A stretch of 64,000 nucleotides of DNA from Hippophae tibetana (GCA_037013495.1 CM072803.1:23717001-23781000); one strand, 5' to 3'. Positions 48,421-60,995 are shown, counted from the first letter of the stretch. Notes: generated by a model not told the origin, from the sequence alone. Translations and numbers: made by a program.

Positions 48421-50135
48421 TCAATGTGGCATGTCTTTACCTATGCCACGACACGGGTGGCTCTACATTTTTTGGATGGAATTTCAAAATCTCATCCACC
48501 GCAATATGCTTTTTACTTGCCTATGGCCTAAGTGTAGTTTTTGTAAATAAATATAAGCCCTTGAAAGTTCCAACCATATTTTCCCCATTTTCTCTCATTT
48601 TCTTCAAACAAACTCTAAAAATTTATCTCCTCAAATGCTTAGTAACCTCAAAAAATCTCATATTTTTCCTTCAATCGTACATATTTCTTCATAAAAATCC
48701 TATTCTTATTCATTTTCTTGCCATTCCATTGAATATTTTTGAAAAATCCATCAAGGAATTTTCAGATCATCATCTTCTTCAAAAAGGTGTTCTTTATAGG
48801 ATTCATCTTCTTCAAGAACATAAATAATTGTGCAAATATTTCTAGAATATAAGATTGAGTTAATTTTTCTGATTTTGTGGATTATTTCTATAAATTTTTG
48901 GATTAAAAAGAATACCAAACTCTTTTTGGACAAAGAGAGGATGAGAAATTTTTTTGGATTGTTAGTATTATGTTTTTTTGAGTTATTTGGATTATCTATG
49001 AACCCTTGGATTTTAAAATTTAGTTAATTTTAAGTAGCACGAAAAAATAATGTGAATGAAAATGGGAAAAAAGGTATAAACTCGAGTAGAATACAATAGG
49101 ATAAAATTTTCTAGCACTGAGGTCAAAGTTAGATTTGATAAGGCCGCTAAAATGAATAAAAACTTTATAGTTGAATGGGGTATTAATTTTGAAATGAGAT
49201 AGATTTCATTTTGAGGACATTATTGATGTAAGTGTGACTTTAGGATGGAAACAGTTCATTAAAAGAACCAAAAGCCACTGTAGAATATATTTTTTGGAAA
49301 TTTTATGTCAATGTTTCTAATGCTATCGATAATATGGTTAAAGTATGAGGTGTACTAATCCTGTTTGGCCCACCTGATATTCACGCTCATTATGGTTTGA
49401 TGGATATATGATAGGGTGAGTATGAGATTGATTTAAGTGATTTGAATTATATTAATGTAATAGAAACCCTTGTTGTGGAAGGGGCTGAGTGGCATTATGC
49501 CAGTGGGAAACCAAAGGTCTTTGAAGCCAAATACTTGGGTAAAATGGCCCACATCTAGTAATATTTTGTCCACTTCAGATGCCAACTACTCATTTTAGCT
49601 TTGTGGACAAAGAGAGGGCTATATTACATCATGTTATAATGTTTATAATGACTATGGATGTTAGAGTTAGAATTCACCATCAGATTAAATTTTTTGCTAA
49701 CACCCACCTCTTGAGTTAGGGTGAATTACCCAAAAGGTAAGGTATTGTTTTAACCTAGTGAATTAATAAATCTAACATATTATAATGAGTTCACCTCGGG
49801 TACTGATAGATACCAAAGGAAAAAAAAGGTCACCTTTTTATCAAGAATGACAATGAAGGATGAAATTCATCATCTAAATGAAAAAGTGACTTTCTTGGAT
49901 TATAAACATACCATCTATGAAATGCATCGATTAACACTTAACCACCTTGAGGTAGATTCATGTCATATAAGAGAACCAAATAATCAAAGTGTGATTTCAT
50001 TTTTACACCACCTAAAGCATCACATCATCAAGAACAAGGATCGAATGACATAGATGATAGAACTCCAAACTTGTTTCAGAGTTTTTATGAGTTTTTATTA
50101 TTTTTATGTATTTTGTTTTCATTAGTTTTTAGTTG
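48421..50135 (+). pseudogene. Athila-type (Ty3/gypsy) ORF remnant, 'plant transposon protein' domain
   Basis: Broken plus-strand frames resemble the extra ORF that Athila-lineage elements carry between pol and the 3' LTR. STEVKVRFDKAAKMNKNFIV is at about 49110-49170 (like 'S.EAEERF......FI.E.G'). Further on, a more conserved part at about 49575-49700 reads THFSFVDKERAILHHVIMFI, then MTMDVRVRIHHQIKFF, equivalent to the 'DRA.LL..I......VG..I...I' block. The end (EIHHLNEKVTFLDYK) is Glu/Lys rich and probably coiled. The function of this protein is unknown. Stops and frameshifts make it dead. Gag and pol are not recognised nearby. Confidence 0.6.
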
Positions 50136-51353
50136 ATTTTAAGAAAATGATTAAGTATTTGCATTTTTAGATTAATATTTTGAACATATCATGGAGTAAT
50201 GTGATAATTAGTTTATATTTATCATAATTTATGTTTCATGATAAAATGTTGAAAATGAAATTAGTGTTTAAGAACTAAATAGCAGAGACTACCTTGTGAG
50301 AATATATTGACCTTATCACCGTGAATCATAACATTTTTCTACTCTTTTAAACACCCTTCTTATTATTTTAAATTACTAGATGATCTTTGTAGATTTTTAC
50401 ATTAAACGTTAGGATTTTTATGTATGATAAAATGTCATATACTTATTTTTATTACTTAAATTGAATGACTTAAGTAGAAATTGAAAGTATATGCCTTATT
50501 CATTTATGCATGACTTTCACCAAAAGAGAAAAATTTGGGATTCTCTAAATCCAATACAAAAATAGAAAAACTAGCCACTCAATAAACCATATAATTATGT
50601 ACATGGATCCAATCTACAAAAAAAGAATATTCTTACTTGATGAATTTGATTAGGAATAAGAATATTATTTGATTTCTTTATAAATCTTATCATTTGATTC
50701 CTTTCATGTGATCAAATGTTATACACTATTTTTAGCTTTTTCTTCTTTAAATATATGTGAACTCATTAGTTCATTTATTTATATAAACTCTATTTGCATA
50801 TAACTTTGATTAAGTACTTCAACACATAGGATCAATGTAATATTGAGAGTATAACTCGTGAGAATTAGAATCAAAGTGAACTCAAATTCCTAGCACTGAA
50901 ATTAGATAAATTATTATTAATACATTTTTGATAGGAAATATGAATTTGTGATTTTCAACTAATTTTTACAATAAACTATGATTCTTTAGGATGTTAATTT
51001 AACTTATACTTTGGATTTTTTAATTATGAACTTAAAAGATACTAAAAACATAAGAAATTTTGTATTTTTATTTTTATTTTTCTATTTTGGGGTTAATTTT
51101 AGTTTTTGTTTCGTTATTTTTTTATTTTTGTTATTTTTTTTGCATTTAATTTTTATGTGTGTGAGTATCATCACTGAAAGCTTTCACCAAACTTAAACTT
51201 ATCTGGTAGAACAACTTAGAGATTTAAATTCATGTTAAATATGCTAAATACAATCATATTAATCTACAAAAATGATTTAGGATAATTTAATTCATTTATT
51301 TTAGTTTTACACTTTCCTTTCTAAACAACTAGTAAAAAGCTAGTTTGAGGTTG
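50136..51353. other. Athila-like untranslated region
   Basis: AT-rich noncoding sequence between the coding remnant and the LTR at 51354. Athila elements normally have a long untranslated stretch here. The 61-codon frame at 51011-51196 is a Phe-rich compositional frame. Confidence 0.45.
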
Positions 51354-52000
51354 TGATGAGTGCTTAAAAAGCACTCAATATTATGTTATTTATGCACTTT
51401 AATGTCAAAAATAGATTTATATTTTCATAATTTTAACGTTATTTTAAAAAATTATGCTTTTAGAATCATAGGTATGTTTTGTTGTTTTTCAAGTATTTTT
51501 GGCTTCAAAATGATTCAAATTAAAAAATACTTAAATAATTGTACCTAAAAGTACTCAATTGTAACTAAGAGGAATAAAAGAATTACATATGTAAGCCTTA
51601 TATATTTACCTACTAAATGTAAGGGTTGAAATACAAAAAAATTCAAGAACAAATAGAATAATGAGGACCACAATGTGAACTTCTCATATCAGAATTTCAT
51701 GCTAACTAGAATCAATGCATGTCGTGGCATGGATAAAAATGGGTCATAGTACCCATTGATATCTCTCTCATGATCTACTTTTTTCTCTTATTTCTTCAAC
51801 ATTCTTTACCTATAATTACCACCCTCACCCTCTTGTTTAGAAACACTATCTTAGCTTAATAGTTCTTTCAGTATTAGTTTTTGATTTGTTTAGTTTTTCT
51901 TTTAGTTTCTCTCAAATTTTTTAGAGTAACAAATTCTATTTTATGTTTGGTATATAAACAATTTAGATTAAGTTATCACAAATAAGAGACATTAATAAGG
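51354..52000 (+). repeat. Athila-like LTR (3' LTR)
   Basis: Starts TGATGAGTGCTTAAAAAGC and matches the fragment at 25119-25540 in the order TGATGAGTGC, TTATGCAC, TTGTTTTTCA.GTATTTT and a later T/C-rich leader (TTTTTTCTCTTATTTCTTC). It lies about 1.2 kb downstream of the Athila ORF, as expected of a 3' LTR. The right boundary is not determined. Confidence 0.55.
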
Positions 52001-52715
52001 AGATTTTTTAAATAATAGATCACTACAGAAGTTATCTATAAGAATAGGTTTGAAATATTAATTTTTATTATATTCTATTTACATATTTAATTTTATGTAC
52101 TATTTAGAATGTTATTTTTAATATATTGATCATTTATTAAATTGAGCATGTATGATTGATTGTAATAGTGAGATTTTAGTTATGTTAAGACGTTTGTATA
52201 ACTTATTTAGGTAAATATTTTCCATTATTATTAAACAATGATTATTTTATATTTAATAATTTTACAAAAATTATTATCTAAAAATATATTAACAAAATAT
52301 TTTTTGTAATAAATCTAAAATATGAAAATTGAATTTTAGAAACAATAATCTAGATTTAATTTAGAATTACATTATATTTGAAGGTTTTATAAGATTTATT
52401 ATTGAAAAATATATTGACGATATATTAATCTAAAAAGTAATTTAGACAGCTTAAATATAAATTTAAAGTGTCAATCCGACGAAGGTGATAAGTTAAATGG
52501 TTTGTTAATTTCTTAAAAAATAAGCTTAATTTCATTAAGTTAACCAATTGACACCATCCAAGGTATTAAGTGATTTAATTAATTATAAATAATAAACTTG
52601 ACAAAATGTGCTATTTATACATATAAAAAATAATTAATAAACTTAGGTTTATATTTTATTAATGTAATTAATTCTACTAAACAAACTCAACTAATTAGTT
52701 AAATATCTCATTAAT
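52001..52715. other. AT-rich DNA, no gene seen
   Basis: No motif or element end recognised. Confidence 0.5.
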
Positions 52716-52719
52716 TCTT

Positions 52720-53025
52720 CATTAACTAATTAATTGCATGTGTTTGTAATTTGTGTAAACCAATTTATTTTTTATTTTTTATTATTTTATGTTATTAGTT
52801 TATACCTTTTCATTATTCTCCATTAATTAATTAATTAATTGCATGTGTTTGTAATTTGTGGAAACCAATTTATTTTTTATTTTTTATTATTTTATGTTAT
52901 TAGTTTATACTTTTTCATTATTTTCCATTAATTAATTAATTGCATGTGTTTGTAATTTGTGTAAATCAATTTATTTTTTATTTTCTATTATATTATTTTA
53001 TGTTATTAGTTTATACCTTTTCAAA
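52720..53025 (+). repeat. Tandem repeat, three units of about 103 bp
   Basis: GCATGTGTTTGTAATTTGTG occurs at 52736, 52841 and 52942, each time followed by AACCAATTTATTTTTTATTT or a close variant and GTTATTAGTTTATAC. Unit spacing is 105 and 101 bp. The copies are highly similar, so the array is relatively young. Confidence 0.92.
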
Positions 53026-53639
53026 CTCTGGAATATTTAAGTTTATTTTTTATTTTTAAAAATTTCGTTGAATTATTTAAAATTATATAATTCCTCTTTA
53101 GATTAATTGTTTTTTATAAAGTAATATGCATACTTACAAACTATTATAAACATACAAAATCTATTGTATTCTCTACCTATCAACCCCATACTTGAGACTT
53201 TTGAATGGTCATCCTAAGAAACATCGGCTTTGATCTTTAACCATCCATTTTCTGGAGAATTTCAAGCTGGAGTTCTGAAGCGAAAAGGAGGAAACTGAGT
53301 GCCGTGCAAGAGAGGCACATTCTACTCTTACAGTTTCCTTCACTGCAGAGACAGAGAATTGTTATGAGCCAAATCATTCCTTGCTTTACAAACTAATCAT
53401 ATGATACTGAAGAAAATGTTCAACTCATTTAGGAAACCTAGAAATATGAAATTGCACCTAATTTGAGAATGGCAAATCATAAGAGATGCCTCTTCTAACA
53501 TTTAGGCTGCTCATATTCCATACCCCAGTAGCTTCTCACATAAAACAAAACATGAATTTTTAGTGTGATGCACTATTTGAATTTTTTTATTTAAATTTTT
53601 TTAAGATTCTTATTTTTAACAAACCTTGAGTTAAAACAA

Positions 53640-53795
53640 TGATTGAATTGTATTTCCTACTGATCAAATGGGATCAGTGAGCACTATATTCACAAAAGTT
53701 AGTTATAGGAGAGAGAAATATAAATGATCTCAATCCTACACGTCTATTTATTTACAATATTGACATAAATCATTTTTGGCCAATATCTTGTCTCA
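53640..53795 (-). repeat. LTR of the outer copia element (3' side, minus)
   Basis: Text shared with 61345-61490 in the same orientation: GATCAAATGGGATC, AGCACTATAT, AGAGAGAAATATAAAT and TAAATCATTTTTGG. It directly follows (on the minus strand) the end of a copia RNase H frame, which fits a 3' LTR. The boundaries are not resolved. Sequence further left (53210-53640) shows no match to the right-hand copy. Confidence 0.65.
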
Positions 53796-54022
53796 CAATT
53801 CTTGAAAATAAGTAGTGGAGAGTGATTTTATGATTGCATCAGCTACTTGATCATCGCAACTAACACAATTCACATCAGGTTCTCCTTTTGCAACTTGTTC
53901 TCTAATAAAGTGGAGTCAATTTTCATATACTTAGTTCTTGCTTGCATAACAAGGTTTTGAGCAAGAAAAATGGTATAAATATTGTCATTATTAATGATGG
54001 GAACTTGAATCAGATAAACATG
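53796..54022 (-). pseudogene. Outer copia element: RNase H C-terminal part
   Basis: A 72-codon minus-strand frame includes VHVYLIQVPIINNDNIYTIF, then LAQNLVMQARTKYMKID. It corresponds to the 'YCDN.SA..L..NPV.HARTKHIEID' block of copia RNase H. A shifted frame gives SCDDQVADAIIKSLST, the usual 'DQ.AD..TKPL' end, then the LTR. The upstream portion is separated from it by a CACTA-type insertion that starts at 54023. Confidence 0.85.
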
Positions 54023-55100
54023 CACTACTAAAATAGTGATATTTGGTTTCAAAAATTTAGTCTCAATCTTTTTAAAATTCGAAACCATGGGATTTTGATC
54101 ACATATAGCCTATGTTTTTATCAATAATTATGACTATAAGTTAAATTACAAAAATTATTTAAATATATATAAATAAAATTATATAGTCATAATTATTAAA
54201 TAACTATGATCTAATTAAAATATTAGAGTTTTAGTTTTTTTTAAACCAAAATCAAATAATATATTGTGTGTTATTCATTTAAAAAAATACAAAAATATCT
54301 TTATAATTTTTTTCATTTTCTTTTAATTAATTTCATATTTTTTTTATCTATTACATCATATCAAATTTCCTTCCTCCCACTTTTTTTCTTTTTTCCCTCC
54401 CTTTTTTTCTTTTTTTCCCTCTCTTTTCATTCTTTTTTTTTCTTTTCTCATTGCTTAGGTTCCTTTCTTTTTTCTTCTTTTTTCCCTCCCCCTTTCTTTT
54501 TCTTTCTTCTATTTCCTCAACTTATCTTTTTTTCTTTTTTTCCTTCTCTTTCCCTATCCTCGCAGCCTCTCTTTCACATTTTCCATCACGATCCACCTTA
54601 GCTCCACCCATCTTCAACCGTACCCACCTCTAATTATACTTAGCTCCACGATACCTCTATCTATTTCTTCCCAACCCTAGTTTCATGTAACATTTCTAAC
54701 ATTTCTAGAGTGAGGAAGAGGTGTAGAGAAACTCTAGAGGGAGTTGTTTCCTTGTTTCAATTTAGATTTCATTTTCCTTTGTAAGGTTCCAATTTGATTA
54801 TTTATTTCATTCGATATTTGAATTTTTTTACTTGGGAAATTTTTTAACCTAGGGTTTTACACCATTTAGGATTTGTTTACTGTATTAGCTTTTAAATTCA
54901 TCGACGAATTCTTTCTTGTTAACTCAAGAAAAAAAAATTTGTTATATTCAAAATCTAACATCTACTTTTGCACAGGTTGTCTTCGATTATTTTGTGATCA
55001 TCATTCTCCTGTAAGATGGTACGTTCTTTGGAAATTTTGTCTTATTTGATTTAACGAAAGCCTTAATCTATATGTTTTGGTTCTAATTCTTCTAAGATGA
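54023..55100 (+). mobile_element. CACTA-like element inserted in the outer copia
   Basis: The left end CACTACTAAAATAGTG follows directly on the RNase H frame of the copia element. Next come subterminal inverted units (TAGTCATAATTAT/ATAATTATGACTATAA), then a pyrimidine-rich tract at about 54350-54560. This is the same layout as in the CACTA element at 31292. About 54690-55020 looks like a leader exon and intron, with an AG splice acceptor near 54977. The right end is uncertain: a decayed candidate is near 55090-55110 (GAGTATTTTAGTTTGG), but copia text resumes only by about 55160. No transposase text was seen. Confidence 0.55.
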
Positions 55101-55149
55101 GTATTTTAGTTTGGCTTTTGGTACTTCAAAAATGTTCCAATTATTTGTA

Positions 55150-55960
55150 AGATAGTTCATTAAGAAAATATGAAGTTGTTCACTAGTTCCTATGTATCAG
55201 TTTTGATAGAAGCCTAAAATTCTTCTTTCATAGCATCGACCCAAGCTGGGTGATGAGATTCTTCATATTTGTGGCTTAGTAATTAGAAGCTCATGATTTG
55301 CAATAATCATAAAAAAAATAGTCTTAGGAGGTAAGTTACTTGATTTTTCTCTAGTAAGCATATGATTAAGATTCTTTCGTGGTACAGAAGTTGATGGTAA
55401 ATTAGAAGTATATTACATAGCTTAAGTGGTAGAAAATTAATAAGAGGAATAGAAGGATATGACCCAATTGTAGGAGTGGATAACAAAGGATCAGTTATGG
55501 ATGAAGATGATTAGGAGAAGGAATTATATTGATTTTTGATTGATAAGATAGTGATTCAAGAAATGATTCACAAGGTGACAAAGAAGACTTACTAGACATC
55601 CAAATACCTAGACAAAATGATAATCTAGTGATATTTGATACAATAGCTCCTTCGGTGTTTGATAATTGAAATCCTTAAAGGGTAATCTATTCTAAGTACA
55701 AAACAACACTTTTCCATGCATAACTTCAATATTTAACTGATAATTTAACATAAAGAGTAACACTAATGCCTTTTTAATAAGTTTTATGTGTCTGTTTTTA
55801 ACACTTTCATCATTCTTAGATGTATACGAGCATGCGATTCTATGCTCAACCCTTTCAAGACACCAATCATTACTAATGAATGTGTAGTCACTAACTCTAT
55901 CAGTTTTGAAATTTCTAGTTACAGACCTAATTAGCTAGAGAGTAAGTAAATAAAATACCA
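55150..55960 (-). pseudogene. Outer copia element: integrase and RT start
   Basis: Read right to left, the integrase text (RIACSYTSKNDESVKNRHI, then NYQTPKELLYQISLDYHFV) lies at about 55580-55870. It matches the copia pattern 'R..CPYT.QQNG.VERKHRHI', then 'L...TPYELL....PDY..L..FGCL'. RT begins near 55200-55270 as HKYEESHHPAWVDAMKEEF, equivalent to 'P..W..AM..E..AL'. The layout matches the copia at 11300-14165. The rest of RT is missing between here and the CACTA-like insertion. Confidence 0.8.
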
Positions 55961-55969
55961 ACGTAAGTA

Positions 55970-57132
55970 TGAAAAATTAAAAATTTTGCAAAAAAACCAG
56001 ACATGCAATCGTGTGTAAATAAAATGCAAAAATATAAAGATTAACACACCAAATATTTAGGCGGAAACAACCAAGGTTACACCAATGACCTAAGAAGAAA
56101 ACTATCGGTCCACCAAATCAGACTCAAACTATTCACCAAGGTAATACTCCTAAGTAATCTACTTATAAACCCCTAGTTTCATCATAGTCTCTACAAGAAA
56201 AGTATTTGGATTTAGACACATCATCTGATGAACTCGAGTCATACAAGTTAATTGAACCAGTAGAGCTAGCACCTGAAAAGTTAACAAAATACAAGTACAA
56301 ATGTGTATCCTAAAGCAGATCCAATAATTAATAACTCTAATTAGATGATTTAACAAGTATACTAGATAAATCAAAATCAACTAGCAATTCTAGAACAATC
56401 AATTTAAAGTAAAATATCACAAATATTGTAAGCTTATTAGTTCACCAAATACAATCATAAATGTTTGACAAATTAACTCAATGAAAAAAGCCTACTCAAA
56501 TAGTTTTAGCAAAATATAAGAGAGAGAATAAAATAAAGAGAATAGTGCTCAATAATGCTCTTGTGCGGTTAACAAAATTGTGAACGAATGATATGATTAA
56601 ATAGCATGAGTTGAAACCCTAAGTCAAAGGTTAATTAAAAATTGTCCTTAAAAGTATTTAGAATATCTTAAAAACATAATAAAAATATAGTAATAATACT
56701 AATTAGTCCGAGTAAAAATTAGGTTAAATTTAAAAATTTGGTCACTCAATCAATCTATTCAAACTCGATTGGTCAACTATGAATAATTAGATTGATTTAG
56801 TTAAATCTCGATCGATCTAGTAAAAAAATTAATTAATATAGAAATAAGTTGATCGATCTAGTCATTAATCTTGATCGATTTAAAATTGATCGAGTTATTG
56901 CTTCGATCGATGTAGTCATATTAAAAATTAATTTAGCTAGTTTTAATTAAGTTTGATCAATCTAGTCACTACTTGATCGATCCAGTGACCTATTTGAACA
57001 ATATTCCTATGTCTAATATGAAATTTAACATGCATTTGAACAGAGATATACTTGAGATATGATCATTGAGGCTCGATAGCTTCTTTAGTTTGAAAATATT
57101 CTTAAAAGATGCACTTAGAAACTAAAATTACA
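55970..57132 (-). repeat. Inner copia 3' LTR (1163 bp), GATCGATC-rich
   Basis: Aligns with 59790-60995 in the same orientation over its whole length (ACATGCAAT.GTGTGTAAATAA, GAACAATCA.TTTAAA, GTTTTAGCAAAATA, GAATAGTG.TCAATAATGCTC). Inverted, it aligns with 19271-20519. A segment at about 56740-56990 is dense in GATCGAT units. The LTR starts (plus strand) TGAAAAATTA and ends ATTACA. Flanking 5-mers (AAGTA here and ATAAC after 60995) do not match clearly. Confidence 0.85.
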
Positions 57133-58736
57133 CATGTATGATTTGTTCATAAAATATCGCCAATACTCATATAAACCTTACAATCTATCTATTTGATTTA
57201 TTCGTATGACAAAACCTCTCTCTTACTACATAACGATCATAAGAAAAATAAATTTTTATATAATGGAACTATTCTATAATCCGATAAAACCATCTTTGCT
57301 CGAATCTCGAAAGTTGATGTTTATATTGAAAGAAAAAAAAAATAAACAACCAAAAAACTTACCCCGAAAGACTTATTATTCAATAATTCAAGTATATACC
57401 AATAGAAAAGTAAATAATTATTCATAAGAGTGTGTAATCATTAAATAGAAATTAAAAACATAACTCTTCAAATGTGGAATATTTTCAAAAAATATTTATC
57501 AAAGTAAATCTTTTTCTCCCCCTAAATTAAATTTCCCATTTTTATAGATTTTGTTTTTCAAATTTTTGATTATTCTCTCCCTTTTTATCATACAAATAAA
57601 CAATATAATATTAAAGATTAAATTCAATATGAACAAGAATTAGATGTATGCAATGATAGAACTCACCTTTAAGTTCTATATCTACCCAAAGTTTTCATAT
57701 AACATGCAAATAAAAAAATAACAGACAAAAATTTAAGAAATGTTTTTATTTATTTTTTTGTTTTTTTAGTAAAGGTAGTAGATTTATTCAAAAATGAATA
57801 AAGCACACATACATTCTTCAACACATATGGTCACACATTAACAATCACTTAAAGTGAGATAAATATTAAACTATAACAGTATGTCAATTAATCTATTTAT
57901 GATTACTTATGAAAGATTTAAAAAAAAATGTTACCAACTATGCAAAAATTTCAGTTGAATTTATACTTATCCATAATAATATTTTTTTACAAAGATAGAG
58001 ATTTAATTAATTTTTTTGAATTCTCTCTCAATATTTATTATATTTGTTTTATTTCATTTATTTTTTGTATGAGAGAATGATTATTTATTTTTCTCTTTAG
58101 ATAACTATTTGTGGAAATGTTTTCAAATATATCTATTTCTTTTATCATATTGTATTTTTAAGGACATATACACGAGCCAATATACATAGTATGATAATTT
58201 TCACACTGTATTAGTTTTCACACATCATAGTAGTAACCTTGTCAAAATTATGCGTCTCTCTATAACAGTATTTTATATAGTGAAAGACATAGTTCAACCA
58301 TAATTTTTATAATTAAGGTCATCTACACCCTTAAAATCTCACATTATTAATTATAAAACTCTAAGCATGACATACTTATGTATTAAGTGAGTATGTGAAT
58401 AAATTCTTGTTAACTTTGATCACCAAATGTAAGGAAAAATATAAATGTATAATCAAAATAAATCAAGTTATATAAAATATTTATTTTCTTGATTTAAAAT
58501 AATATTTGAGTTTATTTCATTGTTAGAACACTTTTACTTCCTTTAATGGTTTTTGAATTTTTTGTTTTAAATTTTTTTTAAATAACTATTTTTAAATAAA
58601 CTAAAACTAAATCAAGAATTACACGACTAAATAACTAATCAAACTAACATGTTCAACTAGGATCAATCAAGTACAAAATAAAAATTCCTATGTGAAAGAG
58701 AGAAGCAGTCAGTTGATCAAAAAAAGACAATCATTC
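57133..58736. other. Inner copia internal region without pol
   Basis: On the minus strand about 57480-57620 reads GATAAAAAGGGAGAGAATAA, then AATTTAGGGGGAGAAAAAG. Such purine blocks are typical near the 3' end of copia internal regions. No protease, integrase or RT text was found, so most of pol is deleted. The rest is AT-rich. Confidence 0.5.
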
Positions 58737-59770
58737 CTAACCTAAATATTCTTGAATTGTTTTTTTATCTTTGGATTGGAAGTCAACTACCTTAGTTGTC
58801 ATGGGAATTTTCTTGGACTTACAGTTAAATATCTCATTTATCCTAAATGAAAATGCACTATGCATGATAGGATGATGATAATTAGTCCTAGAGTTAAAAG
58901 TATTGAATTTTACTTGCTTCTTTGAACCAACAACTTTATGCTTTCTAGTAGAATTTTTGAACATGTTATTATAATTTTCATTCATCCTATAATATGCTGC
59001 AACATGCATAACTGTATAATGGTTATGAATTCTACTATGTGAATCATGGAAAGTATTATTAAATTTAGGAGCATTCATCAATAATCTACACTTGGGCTTA
59101 ATATGACATTTCCAACCACAACAATGACATATAGGCACAAACTTAAATTTTTTATCAATTATAGGTATAATAGTTCTTTGTACATAATTAATAACGGTAG
59201 GAATAGAGTTAGAAGGTCTTATAGCATTGGTCTTTGATGTTGAAGCTGTATTTGTAGCCTGTGAAACATAAGGGTTTGAGGGTTTTACAAACTCAATTGT
59301 TTTTAAAGAAGATGACATAGTGTACTCATCTACTTATCGTAGTCCTCTCTTATCTCCAAAAGGTTTTCTATAACCTAGAATATTGTTCAATTCTTTAGCT
59401 CTAATTGTTAGCCTCTTTATAGCTTCTTTGGATTGTTCAAGCTCCTATACCAATTTTTCTTTATCTGCAACATGCTTTTTATTTTCTTCTTTCAAACCTG
59501 TAAGACTCAAATTCAAAGCAATATTTTGTTCTTGCAAAATATTTTTCTCTTTTTTAAATTTCTTTGAAAGGCTTCCATATGTATCAAGTTATTCATTTAA
59601 CTTTTTTTACTTTTACATTCAAACTTGTATTCCTTTTTATGGCTTTAATACCTTTAGAGAGAAAAATCTTTAAAACTATTAACTAAATATTTAATTTCCT
59701 CAATATCTGAATTATCACTCTCAATAAGACATTTCATAATAAGGTTCTAGGCATATTATGTGTATCTTGT
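58737..59770 (-). pseudogene. Inner copia gag remnant with CCHC zinc knuckle
   Basis: The longest clean frame in the window (193 codons, 58737-59318) is the C-terminal half of a copia gag. It has a Ser/Thr/Asn-rich start (MSSSLKTIEFVKPSNPYVSQ), then FVPICHCCGWKCHIKPKC, a CCHC knuckle with C64, C67, H72 and C77, then a basic Asn/His/Lys-rich tail. Upstream, 59340-59760 is Lys/Glu/Leu-rich on the minus strand and reads as a broken coiled coil. The gag UBN2 core expected next to the 5' LTR is missing, so the element is deleted there as well. The knuckle would bind element RNA if the protein were made. Confidence 0.8.
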
Positions 59771-59774
59771 AATC

Positions 59775-59787
59775 GGCTCTGATATCA
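59775..59787 (-). other. Primer-binding site (initiator tRNA-Met)
   Basis: The minus strand reads TGATATCAGAGCC, one mismatch from the canonical plant copia site TGGTATCAGAGCC. It lies 2 bases past the LTR end at 59790. This fixes the 5' LTR as the right-hand one and the element as minus-strand. Confidence 0.85.
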
Positions 59788-59789
59788 AA

Positions 59790-60995
59790 TGAAAAGTTTC
59801 TTTTTTATGACAAATTAAAATTTCGTAGAACGGTCAGACATGCAATTGTGTGTAAATAAAGTAATTCAAATATATAAAGATTAACACATAAGATTTTTAG
59901 ATAGAAACAACCTAGGCCACATGAATAACCAAGGAGAAAAACCACGAGTCCACCGAACCATCTAGCTATCTATTATGAAAAATAAGGTCTAATTAGAAGG
60001 CTAGAACATAAACTATCCACCAAGGTATTGCTCCCAAATCATCTACTTTAGACATTACTTTCATCATAATCTCTACAATAAAGGTATTCAGATTTGAACC
60101 AATGTTTCAATAAACTTTAGTCACACGATTTAATTGAATACGTACAGTTGGCACCTGAAAAGTTAGCATAATAACACAAGTACAAATGTGTGTCCTAAAA
60201 CAGATTCAATAATGAATAACACTAACTAGATGATTTAACAAGAATACCAGATAAATCAAAATAAACTAGTAACCCTAGAACAATCAGTTTAAAGCACAAT
60301 ATCACAAATATTATAGGCTTGTTAATTCATTAAACACAACGACAAATGTTTGAAAATTAACTCAATAAAAAAACGTACTCGAATAGTTTTAGCAAAATAA
60401 GAGAGAACGAGAGAGAATAAGATAAAGAGAATAGTGGTCAATAATGCTCTTATGTGGTTAACAAAATTATGAGTTAATAGTATGATTAAATAGCATGAGT
60501 TGAAACCTTAGGTCAAAAGTTAATTAAAAAAATCTATCCTTAAAAGTATTTAGAAAAGCTTAAAAACATAAGGACAATATAGTAATAATATTAATTAGCT
60601 CGAGTAAAAATTAGATTAAATTTAAAAAACTTGATCGCTCGATTGATCTAGATTTGGCTTGATCGATCGAGTATGGTCGCTCAATTAATCTAGTGAAAAA
60701 TTAATTGATTTAGAAATAAATGGATCAATCTAATCATTAATTTTGATTGATCGAATTAATGTTTTGATCTATCTAATCATATTAAAAATCAATTCAACTA
60801 ATTTTAATTAAACTTAATTGATCTAATAAATACTTGATTGATAGGGTGATCTATTTAAACAATATTCTTATATATCTAATATGAAATCTAACGTGCACTT
60901 AAACAGAAATATACCGGAGATATAATCGTTAAGATTTAATAATTTCTTCTACTTAAAAATATATTTAAAAGATACACTTAAAAATTAAAATTATA
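59790..60995 (-). repeat. Inner copia 5' LTR (1206 bp), GATCGATC-rich
   Basis: Partner of 55970-57132. The GATCGAT-dense part is about 60620-60850. The sense strand ends ...CTTTTCA before the primer-binding site. The left LTR is 43 bp shorter, and there are many substitutions, so the insertion is not recent. Confidence 0.85.

Noticed and set aside
48426..49027. 133- and 65-codon plus-strand frames as possible small membrane proteins
   Set aside because: They lie in the Athila-like remnant, and their hydrophobic look follows from base composition.
54266..54633. Open frames of 111 and 60 codons rich in Phe, Ser and Pro
   Set aside because: Same low-complexity pyrimidine tract effect inside a CACTA-like element.
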